In this document: positions 26,709 through 41,700 of the stretch, piece after piece
How positions within the stretch are numbered: the first letter of the stretch is position 1
Layout: every line of letters starts with the position of its first letter
Assembly: GCA_947561715.1 (NCBI GenBank)
Contig: OX387201.1
Coordinates: 129,001 to 193,000 of the forward strand
Source: Ascidia mentula
Taxonomy: Eukaryota; Chordata; Ascidiacea; Phlebobranchia; Ascidiidae
Length of the DNA stretch: 64,000 bases
Direction: 5' to 3'
Notes under the pieces: generated by a model
Told to the model about the DNA's origin: nothing
What the model saw: only the letters and a program-made list of their open reading frames with translations
Database searches by the model: none
Program-made: the position numbers and the translations under genes

Positions 26709-29700
26709 ATGGCGTTGACAACCCCGGGAGGAAATAGGAAAGTCTGCTATTATTACGATTGTAAGTACTTTACATTTTACACATACAGTGACAATAAAAA
26801 TATGCAAAAGTACGGGTGCACGCAAGGTCGTCCGGATCCGATTTCAAATCGAGCACCTTAACATTTTTCCGTTATTGCAATCATATTAATTAATATGTTG
26901 ATGAGGAGCTTACACATGTTTGGGTATAAAACACTGCATTTAACCTTAAAAAAAATCCCAGTGCTTCTTAAAAGCTCCAAAACACTTTTGACACTTGGTT
27001 TAAATGACTTTCTGTTTTTAGCGGACATTGGCAACAACTACTATGGACAGGGTCACCCCATGAAGCCACACAGGATACGAATGACCCACAATCTTCTTCT
27101 CAACTATGGCCTGTACAGAAAAATGGAGATTTATGTACGAAAAGATGTCTGAAACTTAAATGAACATTTTGATCTAATGGATAATCTGTGTTGTTCATGT
27201 TGAATTTTGGCTTCACAAAATTAACGCCAAACCATAACATTGTACATTCGCCACTAACTATTTAATCATTTTGGACAACTTTATTCTGTTTAATTCACTC
27301 CCCCCTCCCCGACAGATGGTTTGTACATAGAAATTTAATGTAACTTTGTTATGCAAAATTTGTGCAGTTTTTTTTTTAAAAAAATTATGCTTTTCATTCA
27401 AAAAATGTTACTATGAAAACGTTACTTTCAGCGCCCGCACAAGTGCATTGCTGACGAAATGTCGAAATATCACAGTGATGATTACATCAAGTTTCTGAGA
27501 AGCATTAGACCGGATAATATGTCTGAATATACCAAGCAGATGCAACGATGTAAGTTTGAAGCAAATCATCAATATAATTGTTAATTAATGCATAGTGAAT
27601 CTCAAAAAGTCGGACTAAAAAGTTACTTTAGTATAAAAACATTTTTGAAAATTATTTTTTTATATTTAGGGATTTAATGTTTTTGCTGCTAAACAGAAAG
27701 ATTAATTTTATTCTAAACTATGTTTAGTTAATGTTGGGGAAGATTGTCCCGTATTCGATGGTCTTTATGAGTTTTGCCAACTATCTGCTGGGGGATCTGT
27801 CGGTAAGTCAGCTTGAATATTGTGTTTAAAGTTTGTGTTTAAGTGATCATCTCCTTTAAATAACTTACAAAACTATTTGTAACTTGTATTTTTTCAAAGA
27901 TAATCAGCCATTATCAAAACTTTTATTTGTAGCTGGAGCCGTCAAAATTAACAAGCAGCAAACAGACATTGCGATAAACTGGGCTGGTGGACTCCACCAT
28001 GCCAAGAAGTCAGAGGCTTCTGGATTTTGTTATGTCAATGATATTGTTCTGGCTATCCTGGAGTTATTAAAGTAAGCTAGCAATAATAAAAATATTGTGA
28101 AATCGTTCAGGGATGTTTGAATCCTGATATGATACTATTTACTGATTTATTTTCATGTAAATTATTTGTCGTGAACTAATCTTGGTGGTTTTGTGTGAAC
28201 TGTTAACAATAGATAAAAAAAATACATAAACAACTATGTACATTTAAAAGCTCCAAACAAGAGAAACATACTGTGATTCTGTTTGAATAAGTTTTGGTAA
28301 ATGGAGAAACTGATGATGCCGTTTTAGGCGAAATATATTTTTCTCTCAATAAATCGATCTGAGCTGTCTACAGATCGCTGTTTTGGGATTTTAATACATT
28401 ATTATTGATACGGTGCGCGATCGACAGCCTGCCAGGGGCCTTTGGTTTTTTGATCCAGTTTTGATTTACTAATCACATACTGTGAAGTTTCAGTATGTTT
28501 TGTCAATAAATTTAAACATTTTTTACATAATGATAAAGTGTATTAATAATGAATGGAATCACTTCAGATATCACCAGCGTGTGTTGTACATTGATATCGA
28601 CATTCACCACGGCGATGGTGTGGAAGAAGCTTTCTACACAACCGACCGAGTCATGACCGTCTCATTTCATAAATATGGCGAATACTTTCCAGGAACTGGA
28701 GATCTTCGTGTAAGTTGGAAGTACAACAACTTCCAGTGATCTTTATCTGCTTGTGAACCATGTGATGGATTCATGTGATGGATTCATGTGATGGATTCAT
28801 GTGATGTTTGTTTATCCAACTCACATCGATAAAATATCAAAAACATAAATATAAGGAAGAAACTGTAAAAAATAGTTCCAATGACTTTGATGTAATCTTT
28901 GGGAGAAGGCATTTGATTTTGTTGCCACGAGTTGTGATTATCACACAAAAGTGTTTATTGTAACAAAAATAAATATATGTGAACTCTAAAATTAATGTTT
29001 AAAAGCTGAATCCACATTGCGTCTTCCTAAAGTTGTAACTCTCGTGAACTGAGCTATTACACCCCTGTACCTTAGTTTGAAAACAATTTGTTTAAATCCT
29101 TGTGAAATAATGTTGTTGTTCATGTTGGTGCATACCCGAGTTTTGTGGTTATATTGTGAATGTAACCTCAGGACATTGGAGCTGGGAAGGGCAAATATTA
29201 TGCACTCAACTTTCCTCTAAGAGATGGAATGGATGATGAATGCTACGAACAAATATTCCAACCGGTCATTACCAAAGTGAGTGCATCCATTTTAATACTT
29301 GGAAGAATGGTGACAAGCAGTTAACGTTGAAATGATAAATTTACATAGTTTTACAAGAAGGCTTGATTATTGGGTTTCTTCCAGGTAATGGAGTATTACC
29401 AACCCAGCGCGGTCGTTCTTCAGTGTGGCGCTGATTCACTGACAGGGGACAGACTTGGCTGCTTCAATCTCTCTGTCAAAGGTATTTATGTTGTAATGGG
29501 ATAAATTAATGTTGGTATTTTTTTAAAAAAACAATCAAACATTTAGGATCATTAAGAGCTGCAGACATTATTTCAAACTGTAAAGTCTCGTCAGCTCAAA
29601 AATTTCATGTCATAAAATTGCCCATGTTAGTTATTTGCAAAACTTTCGATCGACATAACACAAAACACTTCTCCAGGTCATGCGAAGTGTTTGGAATATG

Positions 29701-32700
29701 TAAAAAAATTCAACATTCCGATCCTAATGCTTGGGGGAGGGGGCTACACCATCAGAAACGTTGCTCGATGTTGGACTTACGAAACTGCAGTTGCTCTTGG
29801 GCAAGAAATTCCAAACGGTAAACTTCTGTAATTGTAGATTTGTATTTCGAATGTTCAGTAGCTGTTGCTTGTATTGTTGCTCTAACCAAGATATTTTCCT
29901 GCAGAGTTGCCGTATAACGACTACTTTGAATACTTTGGTCCAGACTTTAAGGTAAGTGACGTTTTACCAAACAGTTATGGAAAGCTTTCTGTAATATAAT
30001 AAGGTATTTGCTGTGATTGAAATGAAAGTTTTGACCCCGACTCCAGCATGGATTTGGTGTTTTTCAACTAAGTTGGAAGCACAGGTTGTACCTCGCCTCT
30101 CAATCGCTTGCGTCTCCTGCTTTTCAGTCAATTAATGTTTTTACATTCTAGCTCCATATTAGTCCAAGCAACATGTCAAACCAGAATACAACAGAATATC
30201 TCCATAAAATCAGACAACGACTGTTCGAGAATCTTCGAATGTTGCCTCATGCCCCAGGGGTGCAAATGACCGGTAAGCTCAAATTTCTGATCAATCAAAT
30301 TGTCAACTTTTTCAGTGTTTTTGGAAATATACATGTAGTCAGTTTTTTAAATGTTTTTTTTTTTTTGGAAACACACAAAATCATGTATTCAAAGTTTGCT
30401 GTGTTGTAAAATTTAAAGTTTAGGTTGTACAATTTCTAGTGGCCAGATAAAGTAGTTTCATGCTTTTCAGATATTCCAGCAGATGTCGCCGCAGAGGAAA
30501 GTGAGGATGAAGCAATGGAGGATCCGGACAAGCGGACGTCAAGTAAGGGACCGGTGTTGATTCAGTGTTTAAAATTAAAACGTGTTTACTCTGGCTTGGC
30601 AACAGATGCTAACAAAATGGCGGATCGATAGAAAAAAATATTCCATAGGAATGTTCAATAGGTTGCAATGTTTAAAATGCTCCTATGTAATGGAGTGTGC
30701 TGTACTTTTGTAACATGTCAAAATTGTGTGCTGCGAATTTATTGAATAATTTTAAGAAAAAATCTGTTTGGTTTTAAACTGTGAATGTTACTATTCCAAT
30801 TTAGTAGGGTTTGGTTGTAACTGTGCTAGTGTGTAGTGAATAAGAGTAGTTTATGAAGTAAGTAACAAAAAAGAATATCACAAAGACTTGGAAGTCCCCG
30901 AGTACTTGGAAATCCTGAGAATACGGAACTATGGGTGAGTGGTCATGCTTCATTGGTTACAGGCTCCTTTTTCAAGTCAGTCTGGTTTTTCAGCATGAGC
31001 TTGTCAGCCCTAGAATGGTTGATGTGCAGTTATGAGTAGCTTTCTACTAGTTTAGTTACAACTGTTGTTAAGATAGATAACTTAGTATTGGCTTTGGTTC
31101 CAACAGATCAAAATTGTTCAAAATGCTATAATTTGTTGCATGTTAAATCATGGTGAATGTAGTTTGAAGGTCTACTGGTTAAATTTGAGTGTTTATTGTT
31201 TTTGAAATATGGTTGAATCTTTTGGTTGCTAGTGAAACTGGTTTTGTAATGTTAGCAACAATACTGACAGTAAATATTGAAAAAACGAAACAAGATATAT
31301 ATATCAAAATATTGGATCTCGTTCAGTTGACACAAGACACGGTTTATTGACTGGCAGTGTTATGTTATGGTTCAACATCTACTATGTGTAAAATGACAAC
31401 AAAACTTCTTCCCTGCTTCGCACTCGTGAACAAGTAACAGGGCGTGAAAACTTAATTGTCAGGTGGTCGCCATTCTGTTAGTTATGAGTTAGATTTTGTG
31501 TTTTTGTAAAAAGTCATTTGGTTTCTTCTAATGCATTTTTCATGGTTGGTCAACTGTTAGGAAATGTTTTCCTTGTTTATTGACAATATTTGTAGAATTT
31601 ATAGCATTAACACAAAACCTTTCTATAGTTTGCTTTATGTTAACAAATCTTGTGCTAACTATTTACATTGTCCTTAAGCCCACCATGTCAAGGCCTTCCA
31701 TCAATCAGTTGCAACAACTTCCCTTGTCAGTATGGAAGTGGCAAAATATCAGGATTTCAACCCTTTTCCACTCATGTATTTTCTGTTAACCTGGAATTTG
31801 TTGCAGGGTGTTTTTATTTCATATGTAGTTGTTGAGCTTTGTGGTTTAGCCACCTGAGGATTCTTTTAATGAATCTACAGAGCAACAGACGTCAAAACTT
31901 TAATGAACTTTCTCATATCTTTTATCAAAGGATGAATTACATGAATTCTCTTGATTTGGCAATCTTGAATAAGACTGACTTTTGTATTGTAAAAATGTGT
32001 ACCAGCTTTCGCTACCGCATTCCGCCTATTTTTTTGTATCGCATTGTGTTAATTTACACCTGATGTATACTTCACAATACAAAAGTCAGTCTTCTTAAAG
32101 AGTGCCTAACCAAAAGTATTAAGTTTGTGGACATAAGGCAGATACGGCACATTTCATAAATTGGTTATGAGACATGAACATCCTTTCTGACACTTCTCAA
32201 ATGTTGTCAAAAATTTGCTGTGCAAAAACTGTTGACTGGAGTGGAAGGTATGTTGTTCATGGAGTCTGTCATGTTATTTTATGAGGTCAGTCAAACTTCC
32301 TGTCAATATTGTTCGTCCCATGATAAATTCAAGGCCTCTCTGTGTTGGTCTTGCACTGTAGCCTTTTATTTATATAGAAAACATTTGTGGAAAATTATAT
32401 AAAAACACCTTTTCCCATGAGCCAACCCCTTTACATGAATACATGAAGGATGGTTTAATGATTTATTCATGAACCTCTGAATGCCAGACATGGGAGTTTG
32501 TTACTCCATGAGAAAAGGTGGAAGGTATCTGATTACCTGTGTAGTAGACTTAGTGTCAAATTGCTTCCACTTGAATGAGAAAGCATAATGTGGTCGACCA
32601 TGAGATTATTGCACAAATGTTTTTTTTTGCTTTTAACTAGTTTTAGGGCTTATGATCACAGATCCATCGTTTTGAAAACTAGTCATTGTTTAAATTGCAT

Positions 32701-35700
32701 TCCATTGCCAACAGATTTTACAACGAGACAAATTTCCATCCACAAACACATAGTGGACCCTTGGAAGTTGTTTTGCCCTGGAACTTGCTTCTAAACCAGT
32801 CAACATTTATATAACGAACGTCACAATGTGTTTGCATGATTTCAACAAAGTCGCGTGTTACGTCAGAGGAATTCTGGCGCCGAGCCACAGAGCAGGAAGA
32901 AGTAATGTCAGTTAATAACGTTTGTCGACGGCTTGCGCACGATGCTAGTGTACAGGATGCCAGTTTCGGTTTAAGCGGTTGAAAGAATCAGTTGATTAAA
33001 TGCGTTTTGAGGCGAAACAATCAACAGGAATGTTAGGTTACGTGCGTATTAAGGTTTGACGAAGGTTATTGTTATCTGTTCAGAATGATTATTGGTGTTA
33101 ACGTATGTTTGGTATGATCAGCACTTTCGTATATTAATCTGATCGTTTTATTTTCCTTGTTTTGAAACCGGCCAATGTCTTGTGGTAGCATTGCCATACT
33201 GCGGCGGTTACCATGGTTAAACCTCAGTGGAACCCTTCCATGCGTCCTAAATATCGTGTTTTTGCTTGCCTGGTTTGTTTGTGATCAAACAAACGAAAGA
33301 TTATCTCGTCATCACGTCTGATCAACACCCAAGTCTACGCAAGGTTGATTTCTTGAAACTTTCTCGTGTAGTTTTTTATTGAGTGCTTGGTGGTAATGTT
33401 GGGTTGTTCATAAAATCGATACCTCGTTTTCTTGACGTTGAAATCTTGTTTCTTTCCGTTTCCAGAGGAAGTTTGTTGTGGTTGAAATATTCCTGTAAAA
33501 TTCACATCCAGAATTCACATTGCTATGTGTTGGATTGAATCAATTTGTATGGGGTTGGTGGTTGATGAGATCAGTATTATTGTGTTGTATTTGTAAATTG
33601 TGTGCGGCAGGAGTTCAGCACTTTAGGTTCAGCAGAAACTTAAAACGTGTTTCACTTTTAAAGGAAATATGTTTAAAATCTTTTTATGCAACTGAATAAT
33701 GGCTGCTGAACGGAGAAGGTGGATATTGATTTTGTGTCAAGCTGCATCAGTCATATGTGTCAACCTGACTAGCACCAGCCATGTGACAACGAGTCAAGCA
33801 AGTGCAACAAGGACCATGCCGGATACTTCAACATACCAACTTGCCACAAAACTTTCCACTGCAACAGCTACAAGTAATGGAGGCAAAAGCGAGGGGTATT
33901 GCAAGATGGCATTGTCGGTTGAGCACATCGAATGTGACAACCATGATTACAGTCAGGTTCTGTGCCTTGAACAACGGGCACGGGTCAACTTGTCTAAGAA
34001 TGGAGACGACGCTTGGGTGATTTACTGCACTTTCCACACACCTGAGGACAGGGGGGAAATCATGAGTAAAGGATACAAGTGCGTGCTGACTGAATTTCTC
34101 GGTCACGTGACTTGCACCTCGAACGAATCGAATTTCACTGCTCAGTGTCAATTCACGATGTTCTTCTGCCAACAAATCGGACTGGACGATGATGTGTGCG
34201 AACAGAAGATGCAGAAACTATACGAAGGTTAATTGACTTTCAATTGTATTTGGAGCAAAATATCTTCTCGGTAATAACGAAAGTGTTGAAACGATTTGTG
34301 CAGATGGAGGTGAGTGTGGGGCGAACGACAACTGGTGCCCAAAACCAAACTTCTACTCGCTAAACAAATACATTTTCACCACCGAAAGAAGCGTGAAGTT
34401 CGGAGACCTGAAACGGTTTCAATTCAAGTAAGTACCAAAGTTAAACCGTGTACAGCATAACTCTGCACCTTGAGCAAAACCTTCTAATTGAAATGAGAGC
34501 TGGTAACGTTTCGTATCAGCATAATTCCATTTTCATAATGGTGTGTATGATTTGTGTGCGGTTTGTTAAATAGGGTGGCGCGAATCATTTTGAATGTCCT
34601 CTATCAACACATGTGTGTGGTTGTTTGCTCTCATCCGACATTCACTGACCACATTTTCTCCTAGGGCTCCCAGCCATTGTATGGCTGCTTACGTCAAAGT
34701 TGCCGCCATCGTCGGGGCGGTCGTTGCTGTCATCGTCATCGTAGCGTTCATCGTGCTCGTCAGAAAAATTAAGCCGGTGTACATGAAATACTGCGACCCT
34801 AAACATTACGAATCCACCCCCGTCGTCCAGTACCTGGTAAGTGGTCACGTGACTGTGACAGCCAATGATCAAACGTATATTAGTCACGTAATCATGCTGT
34901 TGTCTTGTTAATTTAAATCCAAATTGCGAAACATTTGGAAGCGATGAGTTTCAGCTTGTTTGTTTCCACAGAACAAACTTCTCGTGGATGAAGGGGATTC
35001 ACCCAAACTAACAGAAGGTGAATATTTTGCAAACGACGAAGAAGAAGCTCCTAGCACTCTACCGCCACCTAGTGAAACAGCACACCTGTTTGTAAACAAT
35101 GGCTCTCTACTGCCACCTGCCGTCCGTGTGAGCAGTGGATCGTCGGTTTCCAACAGTGGAAGAAACCAGAGAGATTTCACGGATTACGCGGAGAGCGGGA
35201 CAAGTTCAACCATGCCCTTCCTTAACCGACCTTCACTCCCTCACGAAAACATTTACCAGGGCGATTTACTCCCCACCACAACATCCGCACACTTCAGAGT
35301 TTCCGCGGAAAAATGTGACGACAGCGGGGGGTTAGATTCGGGGAATCCCCGATCGGTCCATGCCCACCCGAGCACCTCGAGTCAATCGTCGTTTGTTAAT
35401 CCTGGTTACATGGGGTTTAACAACTACACTGTGTACCAGACCAACCAGCAACAATCTGACGCCAGAAGCTATAACAGAGATGACGAAGTATTCCACGGTG
35501 ACGTCACGTCCGGAGAAAGTTCAGGGGTCAACATTGACAACCCCGGTTATGTCTGACCTTGGAGCTTATGTTGATTGAAGCGAGAAACCGAGGGTTGGGG
35601 GTTGGAAACCCGTTCGATGCTTTGCACTAAAGAACACGAAAGTTTCCCTGTGCTCATCAGAAGACAACGTATATTTTACAAATTGATGAAAATCATGATT

Positions 35701-38700
35701 GAGGGAGATTCTTGGGCGGGAAATACCAACACGATTCTCACGTTTCCATGGCGACGGCGACCCGAGTGTGTTCGGGAACTTTCTTCTTGGTTTATTATTT
35801 TACTCCGCTGATATTTTGTGTTTGCTGGCCTGGACAACCAAAACTTAATGTTACTAAGCCCTTTGTTACAAATAAGAATACCTTGTCATGTAGCAAAGGG
35901 CTACTTACAAACTTTGTGTCGTTTGTCAGACCAAATACGAGTCGCAAATCGTGGGCCAAAAAGTAGATTGCGGCCCTGCGGTTGGACCGCGGACACCGTC
36001 GGCCTCTTAAGCAACTTTCTCGCGCGCTGTTGCGATTTATTCGATGTTTTCTTGGCATTAAACATTCGTGTTAGTTGTTGATGGAGCTTGCCAAGCAAAA
36101 GTATGCAGAGTGAGGTTGAGTCTCAACATCTTCCACTAATTTACCTCCAGGCGCCCATTCTGTTTGTGGAGATTTTTCCTTATTTACGTCAAAATCTTTG
36201 ACTGGTTTAAAAAAGAATTGCGGGCGCAGTCTTGCGTGACAAGTCAGATAATTGCAAGTCACCTGATCGACATGTCACCTTGTCTACATGTCATCTTATT
36301 GACATGCCACCTTGTCTAGGTGCTAAATACGTAGTCTATGGCACTTATTAATCTTGCATCTCTTATGCTATTAGCATGTGCAGGTTGTATGAGGTTGCAC
36401 ACTTGATTGTTTGAAATGTTGGATATGTGTTTGGGTCATGTCTCGTCTTCCGTCATGCTTGAACGGCCATGCTCGTGTGCAAGTTGAGGTTTTAAGTTGG
36501 ATATTTAATTATCTGCATCACCATCCTGTGTAACCAGTTCGCCTGAAGTTGACAACCCGTGTGATTCATTGCAAGCACTGGTTTTACTTGAATTTTGGCC
36601 AGAATAAACAGACAGTTTGTAGCTCGAGGCAAAATTACACCTGTTCTGTTTCAAAGTGCCTCTCACTGTCTCTGTTCATGTGTTATTAAGCTCGTGTGCA
36701 GGTCATATTTTTATCTGATTCGTCGCAACTTTCACCATTAGTTGCAGACTGCACTGTCGCAGATTTGTCATATCAGCCCAAGGTCAAGAAATTCTTGTTC
36801 GTGAAGGTAGTAGTTAGAGTGAGTTAAGATTCCATCTCTTCAGCACGGTTGACAGACAGGGGTTTCAATTTCTTACTGTGTTTTCACGTAAAGTCTGGGA
36901 ATGTTTGTTTTATGTCAACCTCGAACTAATCACAATTTCACGTTGTCGCTCACGTGACGAACAATCGTGACGTAATGTGTGGTTGGAAGTTGACTAAATT
37001 TTGAAACAGCATGTCACCGTTAAAGGGTTTAGTCGTGCAATTACTGGTGACGTAACAATGCCAAAATAAACGTCAATGATGCGACAAAATTGAGTTGAAC
37101 CAAATGCCGTTTCAATACGGAATCAAGATACAGGGTTTTTGGGTAACAGATGGTCTGGGAAGGTTTAAAGAAATCGATTCCTGGTTGCACGAGACCTTAT
37201 TCCACCAACCTCCCGCTATACCCGTGTCTTTAACACTTGTTTGAGTTGGAAATATGATTAAAAGTCTTTGGATTGTTGATTCCCAAAAACTAGAAACAAA
37301 CGAACTGATGGTGGCGACTACCGCTGTATAATTTCTCTTATTTAATTTTTTTGTTTTCGTTTTGATAATTTGGTTTCTTTCTCCAACTTAATTTTGATAA
37401 ACCAAGTTGGGATTTTATGAATTTCTCCAAATCTCCACGGTGCACGAAACCAGCAAAATTCCTGGGACAAAGTTTTAAACTCAGGAACAGTTTTATTTTT
37501 AACGGAAGTCTCCGGAATTCTGGTGTCTCTGATTTCTTTGGTGTTGATACCGCGTCTCGTGCGTCACATACCGATGCCCTCCAAGTCCGTGTTGTCCGAC
37601 GGTTAAAAATATTCGCACGTGATTCGTGTCTTGGGATTCCAGAAATCTCTTTGGTTCCAGGTCCACCATTAACTGTGTGGAACCGTGGGTGGGCCGGAAT
37701 CACTCGACCCAACAAATCGTTTGTTCCCACGTATCTTTCAACGAGATCTTGTAAAGTTTACATCCGAGTTGGTTGCTGGATGTTAGGTGGGATTTTGTGA
37801 GGAAATGTTCTTGATTTCAGTAGAGTTTAGTTAGTTACCTAATTGATCATTCGTTACATTGTTGTTTTTGTCTGTTTGACGCGCGAGTGTTTGTGTGTTT
37901 TTGTGCGAGTGTGTGTGTGTGTTCTTGTGCGAGTGTGTGTGTGTGTGTGTGTGTGTTGTCGCGTTGGACGAACTTTTCCAAGTCGTGACAAAACTTAGTT
38001 TCTCGATGCTGATCAGATGTTAATCATAAATCACTTGGTTGGATGGGGGGGGAGGATTGTGTCGAACCGTCTTCCGGTTGTTGTCATTCTATTGCTTCCA
38101 ACTTCGCTTCATCTCAGTCGGTATAAAGTATAGTTGCTTCGTTTATATGCAAAGTTTTGTGATTAATCAAAAGGAATATATTCGATCCCGGTCAGAGGAA
38201 TACAGGCTCGGGATTACGATATTGTGAATATCCCAACGGTTTCTTTCTGAGATCGTAGTTGTGATGACTGGAGCTTGTGGGCACCCAGGTTGATTGGCAG
38301 GTGATGCCCCGCCCTATCGAAAGAGCACGAACATTTTTTCGCTTGAGTGGAAACAGCGACGCAAGTAGGGCAGCAGCAGTAGCATGTTGGTAGGAAGTTG
38401 TTGCTGCTTGTCGGAAAATTTCTGTTAAACTGTCCAGCGACGACCCTCGTTTTGTGGGCTTGCTTCCTTTCTTGGCAAGTTGTCGCAATTCAAGGATCCA
38501 CATGTTTTTCGAGAAGTTTCGCTGGCGTTCTGCTTGTGAGTTATAATAAGTTTCCTCTAACTGGCTTTTGTGGGTTGGGAATATTGCAAGAGTTGCGAGA
38601 GTTGGTGTTGAAACATTTGATGAATATTTCAGCAAGTCGTGGCTTTTCACCAAATTCGTTCGTTGGTTTTACTCATACTATTTGACGTCATTCGTCTGCG

Positions 38701-41700
38701 AGTACGTCTTATTTGTAGGGCAGAAGTTTTTGGGAAAATGATTCAAACTTTCGTATTTGTTGGTTGCGGTGAAAGAAGTTGGTTTTTATAAACAAGGCTT
38801 TACAACCCTCCTCTATGAGATGTATTTTGTTTGAAGATTTTATTTGAATCATTGTTTAAACTTTTCACAGTGCTGTCAATTAGTGAACACGTTTGTGACG
38901 GAGCGATCAGCTCGATGGGTAGAAGTAGAGGCTGTGTCATATCCTATCGGGTAGGACTGTTCATTCATCACAAGCAGCAAACAGTGTAAGTTTACACTAT
39001 GTAGCCTCCCCCCATCTCCTGTTATTGCTCTTCAAACGCGGATGCGGTTTTTGTGGTTCGATCCAATATTGTCGGTAGCTGTGTTGTTTGTCTGGCTTGC
39101 CTAATTGATTAATTGTTGTAGCGAGCTATAACATTGATCTTCTTTGCAACCGTGCGAGTCTAGTTGGTTACTGCAGTTAAAGCTGGGTATAAAGGTTAGA
39201 GCCATCCCAGTTAGCATCGGACATTCCATGAAATCAGCAGCTAGAGTTGATATTGTGAGTTGCAGAAAGTTCCCCAGTAAGCAATGCTTGTAGACCATCA
39301 GGTTGTGCAGCAAGTTTGTTTGTAGATTAGAAATAATGGCAAAACACTTCTTCGCAGATCATCACAGACCCAAACGTACTGTTGGCAATTACTAACCCAA
39401 TAATGACGGGCGATACATGCCATGTTGTGTTGTATGTGGCATTATTGGCATGTGTCAACGGTTTGGTGAAACGTGTTGTGTCACCCTGTTCCAATTCAAG
39501 CCACACTGATGAATGCGATTATTGCGTGAAGAATTCTCCATCTCCCATGACCATGTGTGGTGAGTTTTACAAACTAACAAAGTTACTTTACTGTGTTTTC
39601 AGTTATTTCTTGTGTTTAAAATCCGCGTAACTCGAAACCTGGGCAAAACCAACACAAACTTTATTATAAACCGTTTGGCAGGCTCGTAACCTGTTTGCGA
39701 TTATTAACATTAAAAAGGCGAAAACATGCACTAGAATTCCATTTAACCACACTGGACAGCGTCACCAGCTCCTGGTACCGGGGATTACCCATGTTTGCGC
39801 TAAGTATTTATGGTTGGGAAGTTTTTGTGTCGAAACCTCGGTTTTAAGAACCACCTTCATTTAAGTTAGAGGTGAAATCACACCAATGTCGAACGGAGGT
39901 TTGTAATCGAGCGTCCTGTGCTGTTCGTCCCACGGGACTTAACCTTGCGGTTATGACTGCTTCATGCAACCGTTTGACGTAACTTCACTGCCAGCTAGAA
40001 GGGCGATGCCGTGGTAAACACACACGTGAACCATCCAAGATTCAAACCATTCAACATTTTAACCATCCCATCTAAACACCATCCCCTAATTTTTTTTCTT
40101 GGGGCAAAGTTTTTTGTAAAAGCAAACATTTCAAATATTCCTTCACCATGGGGCGTTCAGTTAATGCTGACCAACCTTATAGATATCTGCACTGACCAGT
40201 TGTTTATTTTCGAAACAAACTATTCAAACGACATTTACAATAAAATGACACAATCATGATGCGCCTAAGTTTGGTAATTACCCCTCACCTCCCAGTGCGA
40301 CTGGCTGCGAGCCTACGACAGATTCTCGGTGAGGAAATCACCTCAACATGGGCGCCTGATTGATAATCACCAAGATTTTGTTGGTGTCCATGCTTTGTTA
40401 ACTATTCATTTATGTTTAGACATCGGCGTAAAATTAACATAATTTGATAAAAATGAAAAGAAACTTATTTTGATTCAGAGAAAAAAATGTCGGTCATTTG
40501 TTGATATTTTTTTTAAACCCACTGAAAAGTTTCGACAAATACTCGTGTTATTCTCGACCGGCAAAAAAGTGTTGGAGTTAAAGTTGGGCATTTTGTCACT
40601 CACTGTATCACGTGATCAGGCAGCTGACAAGTTGTGCATCCTGTACTGAGTTCATCATAATCCGATGGGTATTCGGCTTAACTGCCCTTGAACCGTTTGT
40701 AAAGTTGGGTGGGGGGGATGTACTTGATTTTCACCGTTGATTTCTGTTTGGTTGATCTGAGCGTTTGTTTAAGAAAGAAATCTTTGTGCGCAGAAATGAA
40801 ATTAAAGTCGGAAGTAAGGAATCTTCAAATCCGTTTCAATCCGGAATACCCGAAGTTTTCATGGAGTTACAACAACAGAAGCCAACAAACACATACTGAC
40901 CTTGAGATAACCTTGTATGCTTGGGACGCCACGAAAAGAAAAGATGAACCGTAAGTTTACTGCGGGGTTTCCCCAGGTTTTCAGCCAGTATAATATTGGT
41001 TTCAACATTTTGTGTAAAACAATGGGAAGTAATTTCACCCAAAACAATCCTGCCTCGTGTGTTTTGGTCTCTGCGTAAATTACATTGGGAAACGTGTCAA
41101 AAGAAAACGTAGCAATATGACACTTTCCTCTTCAAACACAGCCCGACTGTCACAATCACACCTGTCACATGTCACAACCACCTGTCACATGTCACAACCA
41201 CATGTCACAATCCCACCTTGCCAGCACTCGGCAGTAAAAAAGCATTTTTTTACAGGGGATTTCCCGTCCCAGGTTGCTGCGGGATCAAGATGGGAGTAGG
41301 TGGTTGCCAAGCAACGACATGTCTTAGCGGTCACGTGTTCTACCGGGTGGCGAGTCCCGGATGTAGGTACTTCCCCCGTCGTCCAGTGATCGGAAGATTT
41401 CTTCAATGTAAGTCGAGGTTTTAATGCGTACAGTCAAAGTTTCATTGAGAATGACGTCACGTGTATGACGCAGGTGGTGACGAAAGGGAGTTGTCCCGAT
41501 ACTTGTACTTGTGTCCGAATAAGGAGATGCTTGGAGCGGAAAGGTGGATGAAGGAATTACATTGTGAGTGTGTGAAGTACGACACGAAGACCGGATCCTT
41601 CATGGCGAGCAACGACACTCTGCCATTCGAAAGCACTTCGTACAACGTGTGGTTGAATCTACACAGGAATCAGAGATCCAGGAGATTCTCACAAGTTTGT

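Larger units (their letters stand above)
35557..39402 (+). other. Noncoding stretch between the two nested genes
   Basis: It contains the 3' UTR of receptor A, a GT microsatellite and presumably the promoter of receptor B. Several open frames of 60-150 codons on both strands overlap one another and show no splice or domain support, so I do not call genes here. The longest is 38192-38653 on the minus strand. Confidence 0.5.

Noticed and set aside
37338..37800. Overlapping 127- and 130-codon frames on opposite strands
   Set aside because: Both strands are open over the same bases, which is typical of chance frames in a GC-richer patch. No family features were seen.
38192..38653. 153-codon open frame on the minus strand between receptors A and B
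   Set aside because: It has no splice partners and no recognisable domain, and its plus-strand complement is also largely open. A real but unknown exon cannot be excluded.
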